NCBI GenBank assembly: GCA_902622955.1
Contig: CACNRP010000003.1
Coordinates: forward strand, 1-64,000
Length of the DNA stretch: 64,000 nt
Reading direction: 5' to 3'
Origin: an uncultured Pelagibacteraceae bacterium
Lineage (GTDB): Bacteria; Pseudomonadota; Alphaproteobacteria; Pelagibacterales; Pelagibacteraceae
The notes under the pieces are model-generated. The model was not told the origin of the DNA. It made no database searches and was given only the letters and a program-made list of their open reading frames with translations. A program made the position numbers and the translations under genes. Below are positions 1-14,011 of this stretch, piece after piece. The first letter of the stretch is position 1, and every line of letters begins with the position of its first letter.

Positions 1-959
1 CAAAAAAATTTCTCTTAAATATTAAAAGATCTTTTAAAAATAAAAAAATTTATGTTTTATTTTTTAACGCTAGTGAAAAAAATAAAAACATTAAAAGTGT
101 AAATCAAATTCTAGAAATTTTATTAAATAAAAACTTCTCAAGAGATGATGTTTTGATTTCTTTGGGAGGTGGTATTACAGGAGATATAAGCGGTTTTGCT
201 GCAAGTATATATAAAAGAGGCTTAAAGTTTGTGAATATTCCAACAACTCTTTTGGCACAAGTCGACTCATCTATAGGTGGAAAAACTGGAATTAATTCTA
301 AATATGGTAAAAACTTAATAGGAAGTTTCTATCAACCATCATTGGTTCTATCAGATGTTCAATTTCTTAACTCTTTACCAAAGAGAGAGCTAATTTGTGG
401 ATATGGAGAAATACTAAAGCATTCAATAATTGATAATAAAAAATTTTTTAATTTCTTAGATAATAATGTTAAAAAGATTTTGAGTCTTTCGTCTCCATTT
501 ATTGAAATAGCAATTCACGAAAGTTGTAGAATTAAAAAAAATATAGTTGAAAGAGATGAAAAAGAAACAGCTTTAAGGAAAATCTTAAATTTTGGACATA
601 CATTTGCACATGCATATGAGGCAGGCTTAGGATATAGCCGAAAATTAAATCATGGTGAAGCTGTTTTGCTTGGAATGAAAACAGCACTCAGTTTTAGTTT
701 AAAAGAAAATATTTTTAACAAAAAAGAATATAATTTAATAATAAATCATATTGATAATTCTGGTCTACCTTCTTCGATAAAAAAATATTTTTCTATTAAA
801 GATTTAAATACAATTTTGTCTTTTATGATTAAAGATAAAAAAAATAATTCTGAAAAGATTAATTTAGTTTTATTAAAAAAAATAGGTAAACCAATTTTTA
901 ACAAACATTACTCCAAAAAAAAACTAAGTGTATTTTTAAAGAAATTATTAATTAATTAA
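1..959 (+). CDS. aroB: 3-dehydroquinate synthase, 5' end cut by the window
   Basis: Second step of the shikimate pathway: DAHP to 3-dehydroquinate, using NAD and a divalent metal. The frame is open from base 3 with no stop, so the true start lies left of the window; 318 residues are visible. The NAD-binding glycine stretch LGGGITGDISGF is followed by VDSSIGGKTGIN. The metal ligands of the family are all present: Glu in GYGEILK, His in NFGHTFAHA and His in NHGEAV. It converges on bolA with a 12-base overlap at the 3' ends. The identification is secure; only the N-terminus is missing. Confidence 0.95.
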   Translation, partial: KKFLLNIKRSFKNKKIYVLFFNASEKNKNIKSVNQILEILLNKNFSRDDVLISLGGGITGDISGFAASIYKRGLKFVNIPTTLLAQVDSSIGGKTGINSKYGKNLIGSFYQPSLVLSDVQFLNSLPKRELICGYGEILKHSIIDNKKFFNFLDNNVKKILSLSSPFIEIAIHESCRIKKNIVERDEKETALRKILNFGHTFAHAYEAGLGYSRKLNHGEAVLLGMKTALSFSLKENIFNKKEYNLIINHIDNSGLPSSIKKYFSIKDLNTILSFMIKDKKNNSEKINLVLLKKIGKPIFNKHYSKKKLSVFLKKLLIN

Positions 960-1208
960 AATCTGAATAGAGTGTATAAATTCTTTTAATTCTTGTCCTA
1001 AAATTTTATAAATTTTTTTATTACTCTCAATTTTACTCATTTTTTTTAATTCTTTAGAAACAATAATTATTTTTAAATGATATTTTCCTTCTTGATTTCC
1101 TTTATGATTTTTATGAAGAAAAGACTTGTCTTCAATATTTATGCTCTCAATAATAATTTGATTTAATAATTTTTTTTTTACAATTTTAACTAACTCGTTT
1201 ATATCCAT
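948..1208 (-). CDS. BolA family protein
   Basis: A small protein of 86 residues. The BolA fold is recognisable from HKNHKGNQEGKYHLKIIIVS, the following lysine-rich helix and the C-terminal IHSIQI, matching the family pattern of paired histidines, a beta strand ending in VS, and a terminal hAlxI motif. BolA proteins partner with CGFS monothiol glutaredoxins in iron-sulfur cluster trafficking; no glutaredoxin is seen here. It is divergent from the J-domain gene, with only about 17 bases between the two likely starts. bolA beside dnaJ-cobS-cobT is, as I recall, a conserved alphaproteobacterial neighbourhood. BolA versus BolA-like (YrbA) subtype cannot be decided. Confidence 0.85.
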   Translation of the reverse strand: MDINELVKIVKKKLLNQIIIESINIEDKSFLHKNHKGNQEGKYHLKIIIVSKELKKMSKIESNKKIYKILGQELKEFIHSIQILIN

Positions 1209-1225
1209 ATATGTTATTATATATC

Positions 1226-1759
1226 ATGAAAAATATTTGTGACTGGAATAATTGTAATAAAATTGGTGAATATAAGGCGCCTATTGAAAAGGATAATAGC
1301 AGAAAATATAGAATGCTTTGCCTAGAACATGTAAAAGAATTTAATAAAAATTGGAATTATTTTTCAGGTATGAATGATGACCAGGTAATGAATTTTTTAA
1401 AATCAGATATGACTTGGCACAAACCTACACAAAGCTTTAGTTCCTCAGATAATTTTTTTAAAGTTTTGTGGAATACAACTTTAAGAGATGAGCTCGATAA
1501 AGAAAAAATAAATGGAGATTATAATCATATGCGTCAATTTAAATTTGATCATAAAGATATAAAAGCTTTTGGAATATTGGGGGTTTCTGTGGGTTTGAAG
1601 TGGAAAAAAATACAAGATAAATTCAAATTACTTGTGAAAAAATTTCACCCTGATATGAATTCTGGAAATAAAAAATATGAGGAAAAACTTAAACTTATAA
1701 CATTAGCTTATACACAACTAAAAAATACCTATAGAGAAAAAATTGACTCCAAATCTTAA
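1226..1759 (+). CDS. J-domain protein (DnaJ-like co-chaperone)
   Basis: A protein of 177 residues if it starts at the ATG at 1226. An ATG five codons upstream is possible, but 1226 begins the family-like sequence [10 protein letters not shown]. The N-terminal third has cysteines in [15 protein letters not shown] and YRMLCLEHV, a conserved module seen in alphaproteobacterial J-proteins of this position. The J domain is at the extreme C-terminus and carries HPD in [17 protein letters not shown], so it should stimulate DnaK ATPase. The last 17 bases overlap cobS, suggesting translational coupling. The client is unknown; the AAA+ protein CobS and the VWA protein CobT next door are natural candidates (inference). 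Confidence 0.85.
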   Translation: MKNICDWNNCNKIGEYKAPIEKDNSRKYRMLCLEHVKEFNKNWNYFSGMNDDQVMNFLKSDMTWHKPTQSFSSSDNFFKVLWNTTLRDELDKEKINGDYNHMRQFKFDHKDIKAFGILGVSVGLKWKKIQDKFKLLVKKFHPDMNSGNKKYEEKLKLITLAYTQLKNTYREKIDSKS

Positions 1760-2717
1760 TACAGAACCAGATATTAAAGTTTCATTAAAACAAACCTTTG
1801 GAATTGACTCGGAAATGGAAGTAGAAGCATTTTCTAAGAAAAATGAGTATGTTCCAGAAATAGATAAAAACTATAAATTCGACAGAGATACTACATTAGC
1901 TATCATTTCTGGTTTTGCCTTTAATAAAAGAGTTTTAGTTCAAGGATATCATGGAACAGGTAAATCGACCCACATAGAGCAAATTGCTGCAAGATTAAAT
2001 TGGCCTTGTATTCGAGTAAATTTAGATAGTCATGTAAGTAGAATAGACTTGATAGGAAAAGATGCGATTGTTCTTAAAGATGGAAAACAAGTAACACAGT
2101 TTAATGAAGGTATTTTACCTTGGTCAATTCAAAATCCAGTTGCGCTTGTTTTCGATGAATATGATGCTGGAAGACCTGATGTTATGTTTGTAATTCAAAG
2201 AGTGTTGGAAGCTGAAGGAAATTTTACGTTATTAGATAAAAATAAAGTCATTAAACAAAATAAATTTTTTAGATTATTTGCTACTTCAAACACTGTTGGT
2301 CTTGGTGATACCACGGGTCTTTATCATGGAACACAGCAAATCAATCAAGGTCAGATGGATAGATGGAACATCGTTACAACATTAAATTATCTTAGCCTAG
2401 ATAAAGAAATGGACATTGTTTTGTCTAAAAATAAAAACTTCAATAATGCAAAAGGAAAAGAAAAAGTTGCCAATATGATAAAAGTTGCATCTCTTACTCG
2501 AAAGGGATTTATAGCTGGAGATATTTCGACGGTAATGAGCCCCCGAACTGTGCTGCATTGGGCTGAGAATTCAGAAATTTTTAAGGATACTGGTTACGCT
2601 TTCAGAGTAACTTTTTTAAATAAATGCGATGATATTGAAAAAAATACTATCGCAGAATATTATCAAAGATGTTTTGGAGATGAGTTGCCAGAGTCTTTGA
2701 TTAATATTCAAATTTAA
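1743..2717 (+). CDS. cobS: CobS-type AAA+ ATPase (cobaltochelatase-like)
   Basis: A MoxR-class AAA+ ATPase of 324 residues. Walker A GYHGTGKS is at about 68-75, Walker B LVFDEYD at about 135-141 and sensor-1 TSN at about 181. In cobalamin-making bacteria CobS and CobT power cobalt insertion by CobN. The start is a TTG inside the end of the dnaJ gene; the next in-frame ATG (about 1815) would remove conserved N-terminal sequence such as VSLKQTFGI, so TTG is preferred. cobT begins immediately after the stop. No cobN or other cobalamin gene is in this window, so the real substrate may not be a corrin. Confidence 0.9.
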   Translation: MTPNLNTEPDIKVSLKQTFGIDSEMEVEAFSKKNEYVPEIDKNYKFDRDTTLAIISGFAFNKRVLVQGYHGTGKSTHIEQIAARLNWPCIRVNLDSHVSRIDLIGKDAIVLKDGKQVTQFNEGILPWSIQNPVALVFDEYDAGRPDVMFVIQRVLEAEGNFTLLDKNKVIKQNKFFRLFATSNTVGLGDTTGLYHGTQQINQGQMDRWNIVTTLNYLSLDKEMDIVLSKNKNFNNAKGKEKVANMIKVASLTRKGFIAGDISTVMSPRTVLHWAENSEIFKDTGYAFRVTFLNKCDDIEKNTIAEYYQRCFGDELPESLINIQI

Positions 2718-4517
2718 ATGAGTTCAAAAATAAGTAATTTAAAAGAAAAATTCAGAATTGCTTTAAATTCTACAGCAAAAGTAATTTCTGATGATTTTGT
2801 TTCAAATATAAAAAACCCAGAAGATAAAAAAGCTAAAGATATAATTGAAATAGAAATAGATAATTTAACTAATCCAAGTGACTTTGTAAGATTACGTGCT
2901 GAGACTGATTCTAGTGCTCTTAAAAAAAAATTTTCTAATGATCTAATTTATAAAAAAAATTTACCAAGAAATACCTCATCAAGATCACTTTACAACATTG
3001 CTGAGAAAATTAGATACGAAACCTTAGGTGGCCAAATGCTTAAGGGTATAGAAAAAAACTTTCATGAAAATTATTCCCAAATAATTAACCGTAAAAGAAA
3101 AGATCAATTAAAAACAAAAGAGGATGTCCCTGTAGCAGAGGCCTTTGAATTATACATGCTTAAAAACTTTCATAAAATAAATTTAAATCCTTTAACTTCT
3201 AGAATGTTAAATTTTTGGGAAAAAGATTTTGAAAATTCTATTGAAAAACATAAAGAATTTTTGATGAATAATTTAGAAGATCAAAATACCTATGCATCAA
3301 GATTTTCTCAAATATTAGAAGAAATGGATATTTTTCAAAATGATGAAGATAACGAAAAAAAAGAGGAAAATCAGGAGCAAGGACAAGACAATCCATCTAA
3401 TGATGATCAAAACAGTGATAATGAAGATAATAAAGATGAGAACAATGACCAGGAGACACAAGCTTCTCTAGATGCAGATTATAGCGTTGACGAATTTAAC
3501 TTAGATGAACAACTTAATGAAGTTGAAGCCGATGAACAAAATTCAGAACAAATAGTAAAAAAAAATATAGATAATATTAATCTTGATTATAAAATGTTTA
3601 CTACACAGTATGATGAAATTATAAAAGCTGAGAATTTAGAAAATGCCGATGAAGCAACTAAATTAAGAAAAAGTTTAGATCAACAGCTAATTGGTTTCCA
3701 AGACGTAATAACTAAATTGGCAAATAAGCTTCAAAGACAATTACTCGCAAAACAAAATAGAGCTTGGGAATTTGACTTAGAAGAAGGATTACTAGATAGC
3801 TCTAAACTTCCAAGAATTATAATGGATCCATATAATTCTTTATCTTTTAAAAAAGAAAAAGATTTAGATTTTAAAGACACAGTTGTAACCTTATTAATAG
3901 ATAATTCTGGATCTATGAGAGGTAGACCAATTACTATTGCAGCCATATGTGCAGACATCCTGTCTAGAACTTTAGAGAGATGTTCTGTCAAAGTGGAAAT
4001 TTTAGGTTTTACAACAAAAAATTGGAAGGGTGGTCAAAGTAGAGAGCTTTGGACAAAAAATTCAAAACCTAAATTACCAGGTAGATTAAATGATTTAAGA
4101 CATATTATATATAAAGGGGCTGACACACACTGGAGACAAGCAAAAAATAATTTGGGACTTATGCTTAAAGAAGGTTTGCTAAAAGAAAATATTGATGGAG
4201 AGGCAATATCATGGGCATACAATAGAATTAAAAAAAGAAAAGAAGAAAGAAAAATTTTGATGGTAATTTCTGATGGTGCTCCAGTAGATGATTCGACTCT
4301 TTCAGTAAATTCTGGAGACTTTTTAGAGAAACATTTAAAAAAAATAGTAAAATTTATTGAAAACAGATCAGATATCGAAATTTTGGCTATAGGAATAGGT
4401 CACGATGTATCAAGGTATTATGATAAAGCAATTAAAATTACAGACGTAAATGAATTGGGAGATGTTATGATATCTCAATTAAGCTCATTGTTTGAGACAA
4501 AGAAAAAATATCATTAA
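2718..4517 (+). CDS. cobT: CobT-type VWA protein (cobaltochelatase-like)
   Basis: The 599-residue partner of CobS. An N-terminal helical region is followed by a highly acidic, Asn/Asp/Glu/Gln-rich linker (about 202-280), then a C-terminal von Willebrand A domain with an intact MIDAS motif DNSGSM at 395-400 and a later VISDGAP segment. This matches the known CobT layout: acidic hinge plus metal-ion-dependent adhesion site. In cobaltochelatase it bridges the AAA+ ring and the catalytic subunit. It starts on the base after the cobS stop, and its stop shares the four bases TTAA with convergent regB. Family assignment is secure; chelatase activity is not proven without CobN. Confidence 0.9.
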   Translation: MSSKISNLKEKFRIALNSTAKVISDDFVSNIKNPEDKKAKDIIEIEIDNLTNPSDFVRLRAETDSSALKKKFSNDLIYKKNLPRNTSSRSLYNIAEKIRYETLGGQMLKGIEKNFHENYSQIINRKRKDQLKTKEDVPVAEAFELYMLKNFHKINLNPLTSRMLNFWEKDFENSIEKHKEFLMNNLEDQNTYASRFSQILEEMDIFQNDEDNEKKEENQEQGQDNPSNDDQNSDNEDNKDENNDQETQASLDADYSVDEFNLDEQLNEVEADEQNSEQIVKKNIDNINLDYKMFTTQYDEIIKAENLENADEATKLRKSLDQQLIGFQDVITKLANKLQRQLLAKQNRAWEFDLEEGLLDSSKLPRIIMDPYNSLSFKKEKDLDFKDTVVTLLIDNSGSMRGRPITIAAICADILSRTLERCSVKVEILGFTTKNWKGGQSRELWTKNSKPKLPGRLNDLRHIIYKGADTHWRQAKNNLGLMLKEGLLKENIDGEAISWAYNRIKKRKEERKILMVISDGAPVDDSTLSVNSGDFLEKHLKKIVKFIENRSDIEILAIGIGHDVSRYYDKAIKITDVNELGDVMISQLSSLFETKKKYH

Positions 4518-5794
4518 ATATTAAAAAGCTCTTTATTTTTCCACCTAATATTTACTTCGGCACCACCTCTTGTTTTAGAATTTCTAAAATTTACTGCCGC
4601 AAAATTCTTCTCTAATAATGTTTTTCCGATAAACAATCCAAGACCTAATCCTTCCTTTGACGTATCTTTAGAATAATTAGATTTTAAATAAGGTTCTCCA
4701 ATTTTAGATAAAATATCTCTAGGATACCCATTCCCGTCGTCTTCTACATTAATCTCAGTCATTTCGCTGTCGCTTTTTAAATTTATAAATATATTATTTT
4801 TGGCAAATTTATTTGCATTTCCAATAAAATTTCTTAATCCATAAACAATTTCTATAGATTTTGTTATTTTTTTTGGGTTAGAATCTTGATCAAAATTAAA
4901 AATAAAATTTTTTTTACTTATTTCTTTAAATGATGAGATAATTTCATTCAAATAAGATCTAATACTAATATCTTTATCAATAAATTCATCCTCTTCCACA
5001 GGGTTAAGAGTTAGACGCTTTAAAATTTTATTACATCGATCAACTTGACTATTTAATAATTCAATATCTTTTTTTAATTCTTTTTGTCCTTTAAATTGCT
5101 TCATTAAATCATGAGCAATAATTGTTATTGTTGAAAGTGGAGTGCCTAAAGAATGTGCTGCAGCAGCTGCTTGGCCACCTAATGATAAAAGTTCATGTTC
5201 TTTGGCCATTGCTTCTTCCATTTTTGCCAACGCTTCTTTTCTTAGTCTAGATTGTGTTCCAAAAGTCATCGCAAAGTAATTTAGGAAAACTAAAGCGATG
5301 ATTAAAGATGTTGGGATAGAATAATAAAAATAATGATTATTATGAAAATCAATATTTAAATTAATAGGTAAATCCTCGTAATTAAAAGTTAAAAATATAA
5401 TTATAACTACCGTTAAAATTACTAACAAAGTATTAGTTTTAAAACTTAAATTAGATGAAGAAAAAACACTTGGAATTAATATAAAAATGACAAAAGGATT
5501 GGTTATTCCACCAGATAAGTAAAGAAGAAAACCTAATTGTAAAATATCAATGAGTAAGAATAAAAAAGCAGACCTATCTGAAAGTTGTGTTTTTTTATGA
5601 ATAAATATTAAATATAAATTACTTATTACACCAAAAAATATGATTATATTTGATGTAACAAAATCAAAACTAGAATTTAAAAAGAGATATACAAAATTTA
5701 CTGCAATTAGTTGTCCTATAATTCCAATCCATCTTAAGGTTATATATGTTGATTTTTTAAATGAATGATATTTTGAAGTTTCAAAAAACTTCAT
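4514..5794 (-). CDS. regB: RegB/PrrB-type redox sensor histidine kinase
   Basis: A 426-residue membrane kinase. About six hydrophobic segments fill residues 18-180. The quinone-binding signature GGITNPF lies at 95-101. The H-box [14 protein letters not shown] puts the phospho-histidine at 214. A cysteine at 254 in QVDRCNKIL sits where RegB has its redox-active cysteine. Kinase boxes follow: [17 protein letters not shown] and GLGLGLFIG. RegB senses the quinone-pool redox state and phosphorylates RegA. The gene starts one base after the gyrB stop and is probably co-transcribed with it. No RegA response regulator is present in the window, so the pair is split. Confidence 0.92.
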   Translation of the reverse strand: MKFFETSKYHSFKKSTYITLRWIGIIGQLIAVNFVYLFLNSSFDFVTSNIIIFFGVISNLYLIFIHKKTQLSDRSAFLFLLIDILQLGFLLYLSGGITNPFVIFILIPSVFSSSNLSFKTNTLLVILTVVIIIFLTFNYEDLPINLNIDFHNNHYFYYSIPTSLIIALVFLNYFAMTFGTQSRLRKEALAKMEEAMAKEHELLSLGGQAAAAAHSLGTPLSTITIIAHDLMKQFKGQKELKKDIELLNSQVDRCNKILKRLTLNPVEEDEFIDKDISIRSYLNEIISSFKEISKKNFIFNFDQDSNPKKITKSIEIVYGLRNFIGNANKFAKNNIFINLKSDSEMTEINVEDDGNGYPRDILSKIGEPYLKSNYSKDTSKEGLGLGLFIGKTLLEKNFAAVNFRNSKTRGGAEVNIRWKNKELFNI

Positions 5795-5795
5795 T

Positions 5796-7856
<2,061 letters not shown>

Positions 7857-7967
7857 TTAAGTTTTGGAAGAAGAAAATTATAACATTTTTTATAAAAATT
7901 GCTGATTTATCTTACTAAAAAAACTATAAAATGCTCAAATTACCATTAAAATATAAGGGTTATTTAA

Positions 7968-8057
7968 TGGCGGAGAGAATGGGATTCGAACCCATGAAAG
8001 AATTGCTTCTTTACACGCTTTCCAAGCGTGCGCCTTCAACCACTCGGCCACCTCTCC
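7968..8057 (-). tRNA. tRNA-Ser (anticodon GGA)
   Basis: The minus strand folds as a class II tRNA. The acceptor GGAGAGG pairs with TCTCTCC (one G-T pair), followed by discriminator G and an encoded CCA. The anticodon stem-loop reads CTTGGAAAG-type with GGA in the loop. The long variable arm lies between 7996 and about 8013, and the T-arm contains GTTCGAATC. The gene lies between lepA and gyrB on the same strand, with lepA ending on the adjacent bases. Confidence 0.95.
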
Positions 8058-8059
8058 GT

Positions 8060-9868
8060 CTATTTTTCTTTTGAAATCTTAAGTACACCAATAAATGCCT
8101 CTTGTGGAATTTCAACTCTTCCAAATTGTTTTGATCTAGCTTTTCCTTTTTTTTGTTTTTCTAAAAGTTTTCTTTTTCTATCTGTTGCTCCACCACCATG
8201 AATTTTAGTTAATACATCTTTTTTAAAACCTTTGATTGTCTCTCTTGCAATAATTTTGCCTCCTATAGCTGCTTGCACTGGTATCATAAAATTATGACGT
8301 GGAATCAAATCTTTTAATTTTTCACAAACCTCTCTTCCAGTTTTTTGAGCAAAGTCTTTATGTATCATCATAGCTAAAGCATCAACAGGTTCACCATTTA
8401 CTAATATTCCAAGTTTAACCAGGTCTCCTTCTCTATGTTCAATTATCTCATAATCAAAACTAGCATATCCGCTAGTCATTGATTTTAATCTATCGTTAAA
8501 ATCAAAAACAACTTCATTTAAAGGTAACTCATAATTTACAACTGCCCTGTTTCCAGAATAACTTAAATTAGTTTGAATGCCTCTTTTATCCTGACACATT
8601 TTTATTATCGAACCCAAGTACTGATCAGGCGTAATGATTGTTGCTTTTATCCATGGTTCCTCAATATATTTTATCAAAGTTTGATCAGGTAAACTTGAAG
8701 GGTTCTGAAGATCGATTATATTTCCATTGTTTAGATAAACTTTATAAACTACTCCAGGTGTCGTTGTTAATAAATTAACATCGAATTCTCTTTCTAATCT
8801 CTCTGTTACGATTTCTAAATGAAGTAAGCCTAAAAATCCACATCTAAAACCTAATCCTAAAGCAGATGATGACTCTGGTTCAAACGAGAAACTTGCATCA
8901 TTTAATTGTAATTTAGCCAAACCGTCTTTAAGTTTTTGAAACTCAGAACTATCTACTGGAAATAACCCACAAAAAACTACAGGTTTACTTGGTTTAAATC
9001 CCGGCAAAGCATCTTTCAAAGGTTTTGAAGCATCACAAATTGTATCTCCTACTTTTGTTTCTGACAGAACTTTAATTCCTGTTGTAATAAACCCAATTTC
9101 ACCTGTTTTTAATTCATTTATATCTACTGGCTTTGGTGTGAAAACCCCAACTTTTTCAACAATATATTCTTGATTAGTAGACATCATTTTAATTTTCATA
9201 TGTTTTGAAAGCTTTCCATCTATCACTCTTACTAAGATTACTACACCTAAATAAGTGTCATACCAGCTATCAACCAATAAACATTTTAGATCTGCTGAGC
9301 TTTCTCCTTTTGGTGCAGGTAATGTTGTAATTATTTGTTCTAAAATATCATCAATTCCTTCACCAGTTTTACCTGAACATGGAATTGCGTTTTCAGTATC
9401 AATTCCTATCACTTCTTCTATTTGTTTTTTTGTTCTAACTAAATCGGATGCAGGTAAATCAACCTTATTTAAAACTGGTACTATCTCATGGTTGGTGTCT
9501 AAAGCTTGATAAACATTGGCTAAAGTTTGAGCTTCTACCCCTTGTGTACTATCTACAATTAAAATTGAACCCTCGCAAGCATATAAAGATCTACTTACTT
9601 CATAACTAAAATCTACATGACCTGGGGTATCAATAATATTTAAAATATAATTTTTTCCATTTTTAGCTTTATAATTTAATTTTACAGTTTGTGCTTTGAT
9701 TGTAATTCCTCTTTCACGCTCTATATCCATAGAATCTAAAACTTGAGCTTTCATTTCTCTTTCAGTTAATCCACCACAACTATGAATAATTCTATCAGCT
9801 ATTGTTGATTTTCCATGATCAATATGCGCAATAATTGCAAAATTTCTTATATTATCAATTGAACTCAT
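8060..9868 (-). CDS. lepA: Elongation factor 4 (LepA), ribosomal back-translocase GTPase
   Basis: The 602 residues equal the usual family length. The G1 loop AHIDHGKST is at residues 14-22, DTPGHVDF is the G3 motif, and NKVDLP is G4. The C-terminal LepA-specific domain ends with the basic [19 protein letters not shown] segment, which separates LepA from EF-G. It acts on stalled ribosomes. It is the last gene of a long minus-strand translation cluster and is separated from pheT by eight bases. tRNA-Ser begins two bases beyond its stop. Confidence 0.97.
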   Translation of the reverse strand: MSSIDNIRNFAIIAHIDHGKSTIADRIIHSCGGLTEREMKAQVLDSMDIERERGITIKAQTVKLNYKAKNGKNYILNIIDTPGHVDFSYEVSRSLYACEGSILIVDSTQGVEAQTLANVYQALDTNHEIVPVLNKVDLPASDLVRTKKQIEEVIGIDTENAIPCSGKTGEGIDDILEQIITTLPAPKGESSADLKCLLVDSWYDTYLGVVILVRVIDGKLSKHMKIKMMSTNQEYIVEKVGVFTPKPVDINELKTGEIGFITTGIKVLSETKVGDTICDASKPLKDALPGFKPSKPVVFCGLFPVDSSEFQKLKDGLAKLQLNDASFSFEPESSSALGLGFRCGFLGLLHLEIVTERLEREFDVNLLTTTPGVVYKVYLNNGNIIDLQNPSSLPDQTLIKYIEEPWIKATIITPDQYLGSIIKMCQDKRGIQTNLSYSGNRAVVNYELPLNEVVFDFNDRLKSMTSGYASFDYEIIEHREGDLVKLGILVNGEPVDALAMMIHKDFAQKTGREVCEKLKDLIPRHNFMIPVQAAIGGKIIARETIKGFKKDVLTKIHGGGATDRKRKLLEKQKKGKARSKQFGRVEIPQEAFIGVLKISKEK

Positions 9869-9876
9869 TAATTATT

Positions 9877-12285
9877 TTAGGAACGAATTTTAGCACCAGT
9901 TATATTTTCAACTGTTTCTATTATCAAATTATTAGTTTTTTCTAAATCATTATCCGTTAAAGTTTTTTCTAGTGATTGAATAGTAACGCTTATAGCAACT
10001 GATTTTTGATTTTCAGGAATATTACCTCCTTCGTAAACATCAAATACTTTAATGTTTGAAATTAAATTTTTATCAATATTAGATATGACACTAACTAGAT
10101 CTTGCACACTTATTTTTTTATCAACAATAAATGCAAAATCTCTTTCGGATTTTTGAAAGTCGGACACAGAATATTTTGTTTTTTGATCTTTTAAAGGTTT
10201 TTTTGGCAGTTTTAAATTATCTAAAAATATTTCAAATCCTACTAAAGACTCTGTTTTAATATCTAGCGTTTTGATTATATTTGGATGAATTTCACCAAAA
10301 TAGGCTGCTACATTATCTTTTCCCTTATTCAAAAATACTCTGCCTGATTTTCCAGGATGATAATAACTAGGGCTTTCATCATCAATATAAAATTTTTCTG
10401 AGTCATAACCAGCTTCTACTAAAGTTTGTGTAACGTCTCTTTTGATATCAAAAACATCTATATTTCTCTCTTTTTCAATCCATGAAAGTCTAGATTTTTT
10501 CCCAGCCGACAAACCGCAAACAACTGTATTTTGAGCTCCAGGTTGTGAACCATAAAATATTGGTCCTATTTCAAATATTGATAAATCTTTAATTCCTCTA
10601 TCTAAGTTTTTGCTCATGTACATCACTAAATTTGAAAAAATAGAATTTCTTAATACTCCCAATTCAGAGCTAATTGGATTTACAATTTTTATTTCTTTCT
10701 TGTCCCCTTTAAAGTGATCGTTATATTTTGAATCTGTAAAAGACCAAGTAATAGCCTCTAGATACCCTTTAGATGCCACTGCTCTTTGAAGAAAATGAAA
10801 TAACTTTTGAGTTGGATTTAAAGTATTTTTTGACCTTTCTTTAATAGGATTTTCTATTTTTATTTTTTCATAACCACTAATTCTTACAAGTTCTTCAACT
10901 ATATCAATTTCTTGAACGATATCTGGTCTCCAAGAAGGAACTGATAATTTAAAGAATTTTTTTTCTTTTTTTAATTTAAAACCAAGTTTTTCTAAAATGA
11001 TTATCATTTCTTTGGTTGAAATTTTAAAACCAGTAATTTTTTCAAATGTTTTTGTTTCAAATTTTATTACTTTGTTTTTATAAGACTCAATTTTTTGAAT
11101 ATCTATTTTACTTACTTCACCACCGCAAATTTCCTTAATTAAAAAAGCTGCTTTATTTAATCCAGCATCAATAGATAACTGATCAATACCTCTTTCAAAT
11201 CTGAATTTAGCATCTGTATCGATATTCAATTTTTTTGCAGTTTTTCTAATTGATCTTGGATCAAAATAAGCAGATTCTAATAGAACATTTTTTGTATCTA
11301 ACTCTGTACCAGATCTTGTTCCTCCAATAATTCCTCCTAGGCCTAAGACACCTTTGTTATCACTTATTACACACATTCCATCATCTAGTTTATAATTTTT
11401 ATTATCTAGAGCAGTGAATTCTTCTCCTGATTTTGAATTTCTAACAATTATTCCCCTATCGATTTTATCAGCATCATATGCGTGCAAAGGACGATTAATA
11501 TCAATCATGACATAATTTGTAATATCTACAATTGCAGATATTGGTTTTTGGCCTATAGAAATTAATTTATCTTTCAGCCATTGAGGACTTTCTGTATTTT
11601 TGACGTTGGTTATCAAGCAGCTGCCAAAAGACAAACAGCCTTGATTTTTTTCTTTTGTTATTTTTACTTTTAAGGTCTGTTTTTTATTAGATTTAATTTT
11701 TTTATCTTTTTCTGGTTTTAAGTTTCCAAAACCTGCAGCTGATAGATCTCTCGCTATCCCCCGAACACCAAGACAGTCTGGTCTATTTGGTGTAATTGAT
11801 AAATCTATAAGATTAGAACTTGGTTTAGAAAAATAACTTTTTCCAATATTTTTTGCATATTTCGAAGATGATAATTCAGTAATTCCATCACTTTCATCTG
11901 ATAAATTCAATTCAGATTCAGAACAAAGCATTCCATAAGATGTAACATCTCTAATTTTAGCAACAACAAGTTTAGTTTTATTTTTTGGGATTATTGCACC
12001 TGGTGGAGCATACACAGTAATAAGACCCTCCCTTGCATTTGCAGCACCACAAACAACTTTTTTGATTACTTTATTGCCAACATCAACATCACAAACTTTA
12101 AGTCTATCTGCATTAGGATGTTTCTCTGTTTTTACAATTTTTGCTACCTTAAATGAATCTAATCCCTCAGATAAATTTTCTATACTCTCAACCTCCAGAC
12201 CTATGTCTGTTAGTTTCTCAAGAAGCTTATCTTCTTTGGCACTTGTTTTTAAATGATCTTTTAACCAATCATATGTAATCTTCAT
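9877..12285 (-). CDS. pheT: Phenylalanyl-tRNA synthetase beta subunit
   Basis: The beta chain of the alpha2-beta2 enzyme, 802 residues. In order: a tRNA-binding OB domain (about 38-150, with [15 protein letters not shown]), a B3/B4 editing domain, a B5 DNA-binding-like domain, a catalytic-like core, and a C-terminal anticodon-binding FDX-ACB domain (about 710-802, with [10 protein letters not shown]). Its ATG overlaps the pheS TGA stop as ATGA, so the two are translationally coupled and made in equal amounts. Nothing is missing compared with the family. Confidence 0.96.
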   Translation of the reverse strand: MKITYDWLKDHLKTSAKEDKLLEKLTDIGLEVESIENLSEGLDSFKVAKIVKTEKHPNADRLKVCDVDVGNKVIKKVVCGAANAREGLITVYAPPGAIIPKNKTKLVVAKIRDVTSYGMLCSESELNLSDESDGITELSSSKYAKNIGKSYFSKPSSNLIDLSITPNRPDCLGVRGIARDLSAAGFGNLKPEKDKKIKSNKKQTLKVKITKEKNQGCLSFGSCLITNVKNTESPQWLKDKLISIGQKPISAIVDITNYVMIDINRPLHAYDADKIDRGIIVRNSKSGEEFTALDNKNYKLDDGMCVISDNKGVLGLGGIIGGTRSGTELDTKNVLLESAYFDPRSIRKTAKKLNIDTDAKFRFERGIDQLSIDAGLNKAAFLIKEICGGEVSKIDIQKIESYKNKVIKFETKTFEKITGFKISTKEMIIILEKLGFKLKKEKKFFKLSVPSWRPDIVQEIDIVEELVRISGYEKIKIENPIKERSKNTLNPTQKLFHFLQRAVASKGYLEAITWSFTDSKYNDHFKGDKKEIKIVNPISSELGVLRNSIFSNLVMYMSKNLDRGIKDLSIFEIGPIFYGSQPGAQNTVVCGLSAGKKSRLSWIEKERNIDVFDIKRDVTQTLVEAGYDSEKFYIDDESPSYYHPGKSGRVFLNKGKDNVAAYFGEIHPNIIKTLDIKTESLVGFEIFLDNLKLPKKPLKDQKTKYSVSDFQKSERDFAFIVDKKISVQDLVSVISNIDKNLISNIKVFDVYEGGNIPENQKSVAISVTIQSLEKTLTDNDLEKTNNLIIETVENITGAKIRS

Positions 12286-13349
12286 CTGCTTAGACCTCTA
12301 TAATTTGAAGGAACATCAAGCGGATCAAAACCAAAATGATTTAGCCATCTATAATCACAATCAAAAAACGCTCTTAAATCATTAATGCCATATTTAAGCA
12401 TTGCTAATCGGTCTATACCTATACCAAAGGCATATCCTTGATATTTAGAAGGATCTACTTTTACATTTTTTAAGACATTAGGATGAACCATGCCACAGCC
12501 TAAAATTTCAAGCCACTTATCTCCCTCTCCAATAATTATTTTGCCATCTTTTATTTCATAACCAATATCTACTTCAGCAGATGGTTCTGTGAATGGAAAA
12601 TGACTAGGTCTAAATCTCATTTTAATTTTTTCAACTTCAAAAAATTCTTTAATGAAATAATTCAAGCATCCTTTCAAATGCCCCATGTTAATATTTGTGT
12701 CAATATGCAAACCTTCTACTTGATGGAACATTGGTGAATGTGTTTGATCGCTATCAGATCTATAAGTTCTCCCAGGAGCAATAATCTTAAATGGAGGTTT
12801 ATCTTTAAGCATAGTTCTAATTTGAACTGGTGAAGTATGAGTTCTTAATAAAACCTCTTTGTTTTCATCTAAGTAAAATGTGTCATGCATATCTCTTGCT
12901 GGATGATTGTCAGGTGTGTTTAAAGCTGTAAAGTTGTTATATTCATTTTCAACGTCAGGGCCTTCCTCAACACTAAATCCTATTTCAGAGAAAATAGATG
13001 AAATTTCATCAATAGTTTGTGATACTGGATGAACCTTTCCCCTAACGAATGGTCTTTCAGGTAAAGTTATATCAACTTTTTCCTTTTCTAATTTTTCATT
13101 TATTTTTTTTCCTTCTATCTCACTAATTTTAGAAGTTATCAAATTCTGAAGTTCATCTTTAGCTTGATTTAAATCTGATGCAAATTTTTTTCTATCAGTC
13201 TCTGGAATAGATCCTATTGTTTTAAATTTTGATGAAATTAAACCATTTTTACCAAATAACTCTGTCTTGATTTCGTTTATTTGATCAACACTCAAATCAC
13301 CTTCAAGCTTTGACATAAACTGATCTCTAATATTTTTTATCTCTGACAT
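12282..13349 (-). CDS. pheS: Phenylalanyl-tRNA synthetase alpha subunit
   Basis: The catalytic subunit that charges tRNA-Phe, 355 residues. An N-terminal coiled-coil (about 1-85) is followed by the class II catalytic domain. Motif 2 includes [20 protein letters not shown] and motif 3 is [12 protein letters not shown] near the C-terminus. [10 protein letters not shown] is also diagnostic. It follows rplT after a 43-base gap, inside thrS-infC-rpmI-rplT-pheS-pheT, an order shared by many bacteria. No attenuator peptide or strong hairpin is visible in the gap. Confidence 0.97.
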   Translation of the reverse strand: MSEIKNIRDQFMSKLEGDLSVDQINEIKTELFGKNGLISSKFKTIGSIPETDRKKFASDLNQAKDELQNLITSKISEIEGKKINEKLEKEKVDITLPERPFVRGKVHPVSQTIDEISSIFSEIGFSVEEGPDVENEYNNFTALNTPDNHPARDMHDTFYLDENKEVLLRTHTSPVQIRTMLKDKPPFKIIAPGRTYRSDSDQTHSPMFHQVEGLHIDTNINMGHLKGCLNYFIKEFFEVEKIKMRFRPSHFPFTEPSAEVDIGYEIKDGKIIIGEGDKWLEILGCGMVHPNVLKNVKVDPSKYQGYAFGIGIDRLAMLKYGINDLRAFFDCDYRWLNHFGFDPLDVPSNYRGLSR

Positions 13350-13392
13350 ATGAGTAGATTATTTCCTTAAGAAATAAAAACAATAGTGAAGA

Positions 13393-13749
13393 TTAATTTA
13401 AAGCGGATTGAGCTTTTTGTACAATTGTTTTGAATGCTTCAGGGCTATCGTAAGCAATTTCAGCAAGAATTTTTCTATCTATTGTAACCCCACATTTACT
13501 TAATCCATTGATAAATTTTGAATAAGTTAAGCCTTCAGCTCTTACTCCAGCATTGATTCTCTGTATCCACAACGATTTGAAATCTCTTTTCCTATTTCTT
13601 CTGTCTCGATAAGCGTATTGCATGGATTTTTCCATTGCCTGCTTAGCAACTCTAATAGTATTTTTTCTTCTTCCCCACTGGCCTTTTACGGCTTTTAAAA
13701 CTTTTTTATGTTTAGCTTTACTAGTTACACCTCTTTTAACTCTTGCCAT
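13393..13749 (-). CDS. rplT: 50S ribosomal protein L20
   Basis: An early-assembly protein of the large subunit that binds 23S rRNA and often represses its own operon. The 118 residues match the family length and start [19 protein letters not shown]. The long basic N-terminal helix and the globular end with LWIQRINAG are canonical. It starts two bases after the rpmI stop. Confidence 0.98.
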   Translation of the reverse strand: MARVKRGVTSKAKHKKVLKAVKGQWGRRKNTIRVAKQAMEKSMQYAYRDRRNRKRDFKSLWIQRINAGVRAEGLTYSKFINGLSKCGVTIDRKILAEIAYDSPEAFKTIVQKAQSALN

Positions 13750-13751
13750 TA

Positions 13752-13958
13752 CTAACCTCTTAAACTGTAAGGCATATATGACTTAACAATTTTTCCATCT
13801 TGTTTAGACAATGTTGTGGTGCCTCTCAGTTTTCTTATTTGTGAATTCGTTCTTTTGATCATACCGTGTCTTTTACCTGCTTGAGCAGAAATAACTTTAC
13901 CCTTAGCGGATATTTTAAATCGTTTTTTTGCTGAGCTTTTTGTTTTTAGTTTTGGCAT
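13752..13958 (-). CDS. rpmI: 50S ribosomal protein L35
   Basis: A 68-residue, strongly basic protein beginning [15 protein letters not shown], the L35 signature, with [18 protein letters not shown] in the middle. It lies between infC and rplT as in most bacteria. The 53 bases separating it from infC contain no clear hairpin. Confidence 0.97.
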   Translation of the reverse strand: MPKLKTKSSAKKRFKISAKGKVISAQAGKRHGMIKRTNSQIRKLRGTTTLSKQDGKIVKSYMPYSLRG

Positions 13959-14011
13959 AATTCTGCGGACTTATACAAAGAAAGATATAATTTTACAACC
14001 TCTATTAAAGC

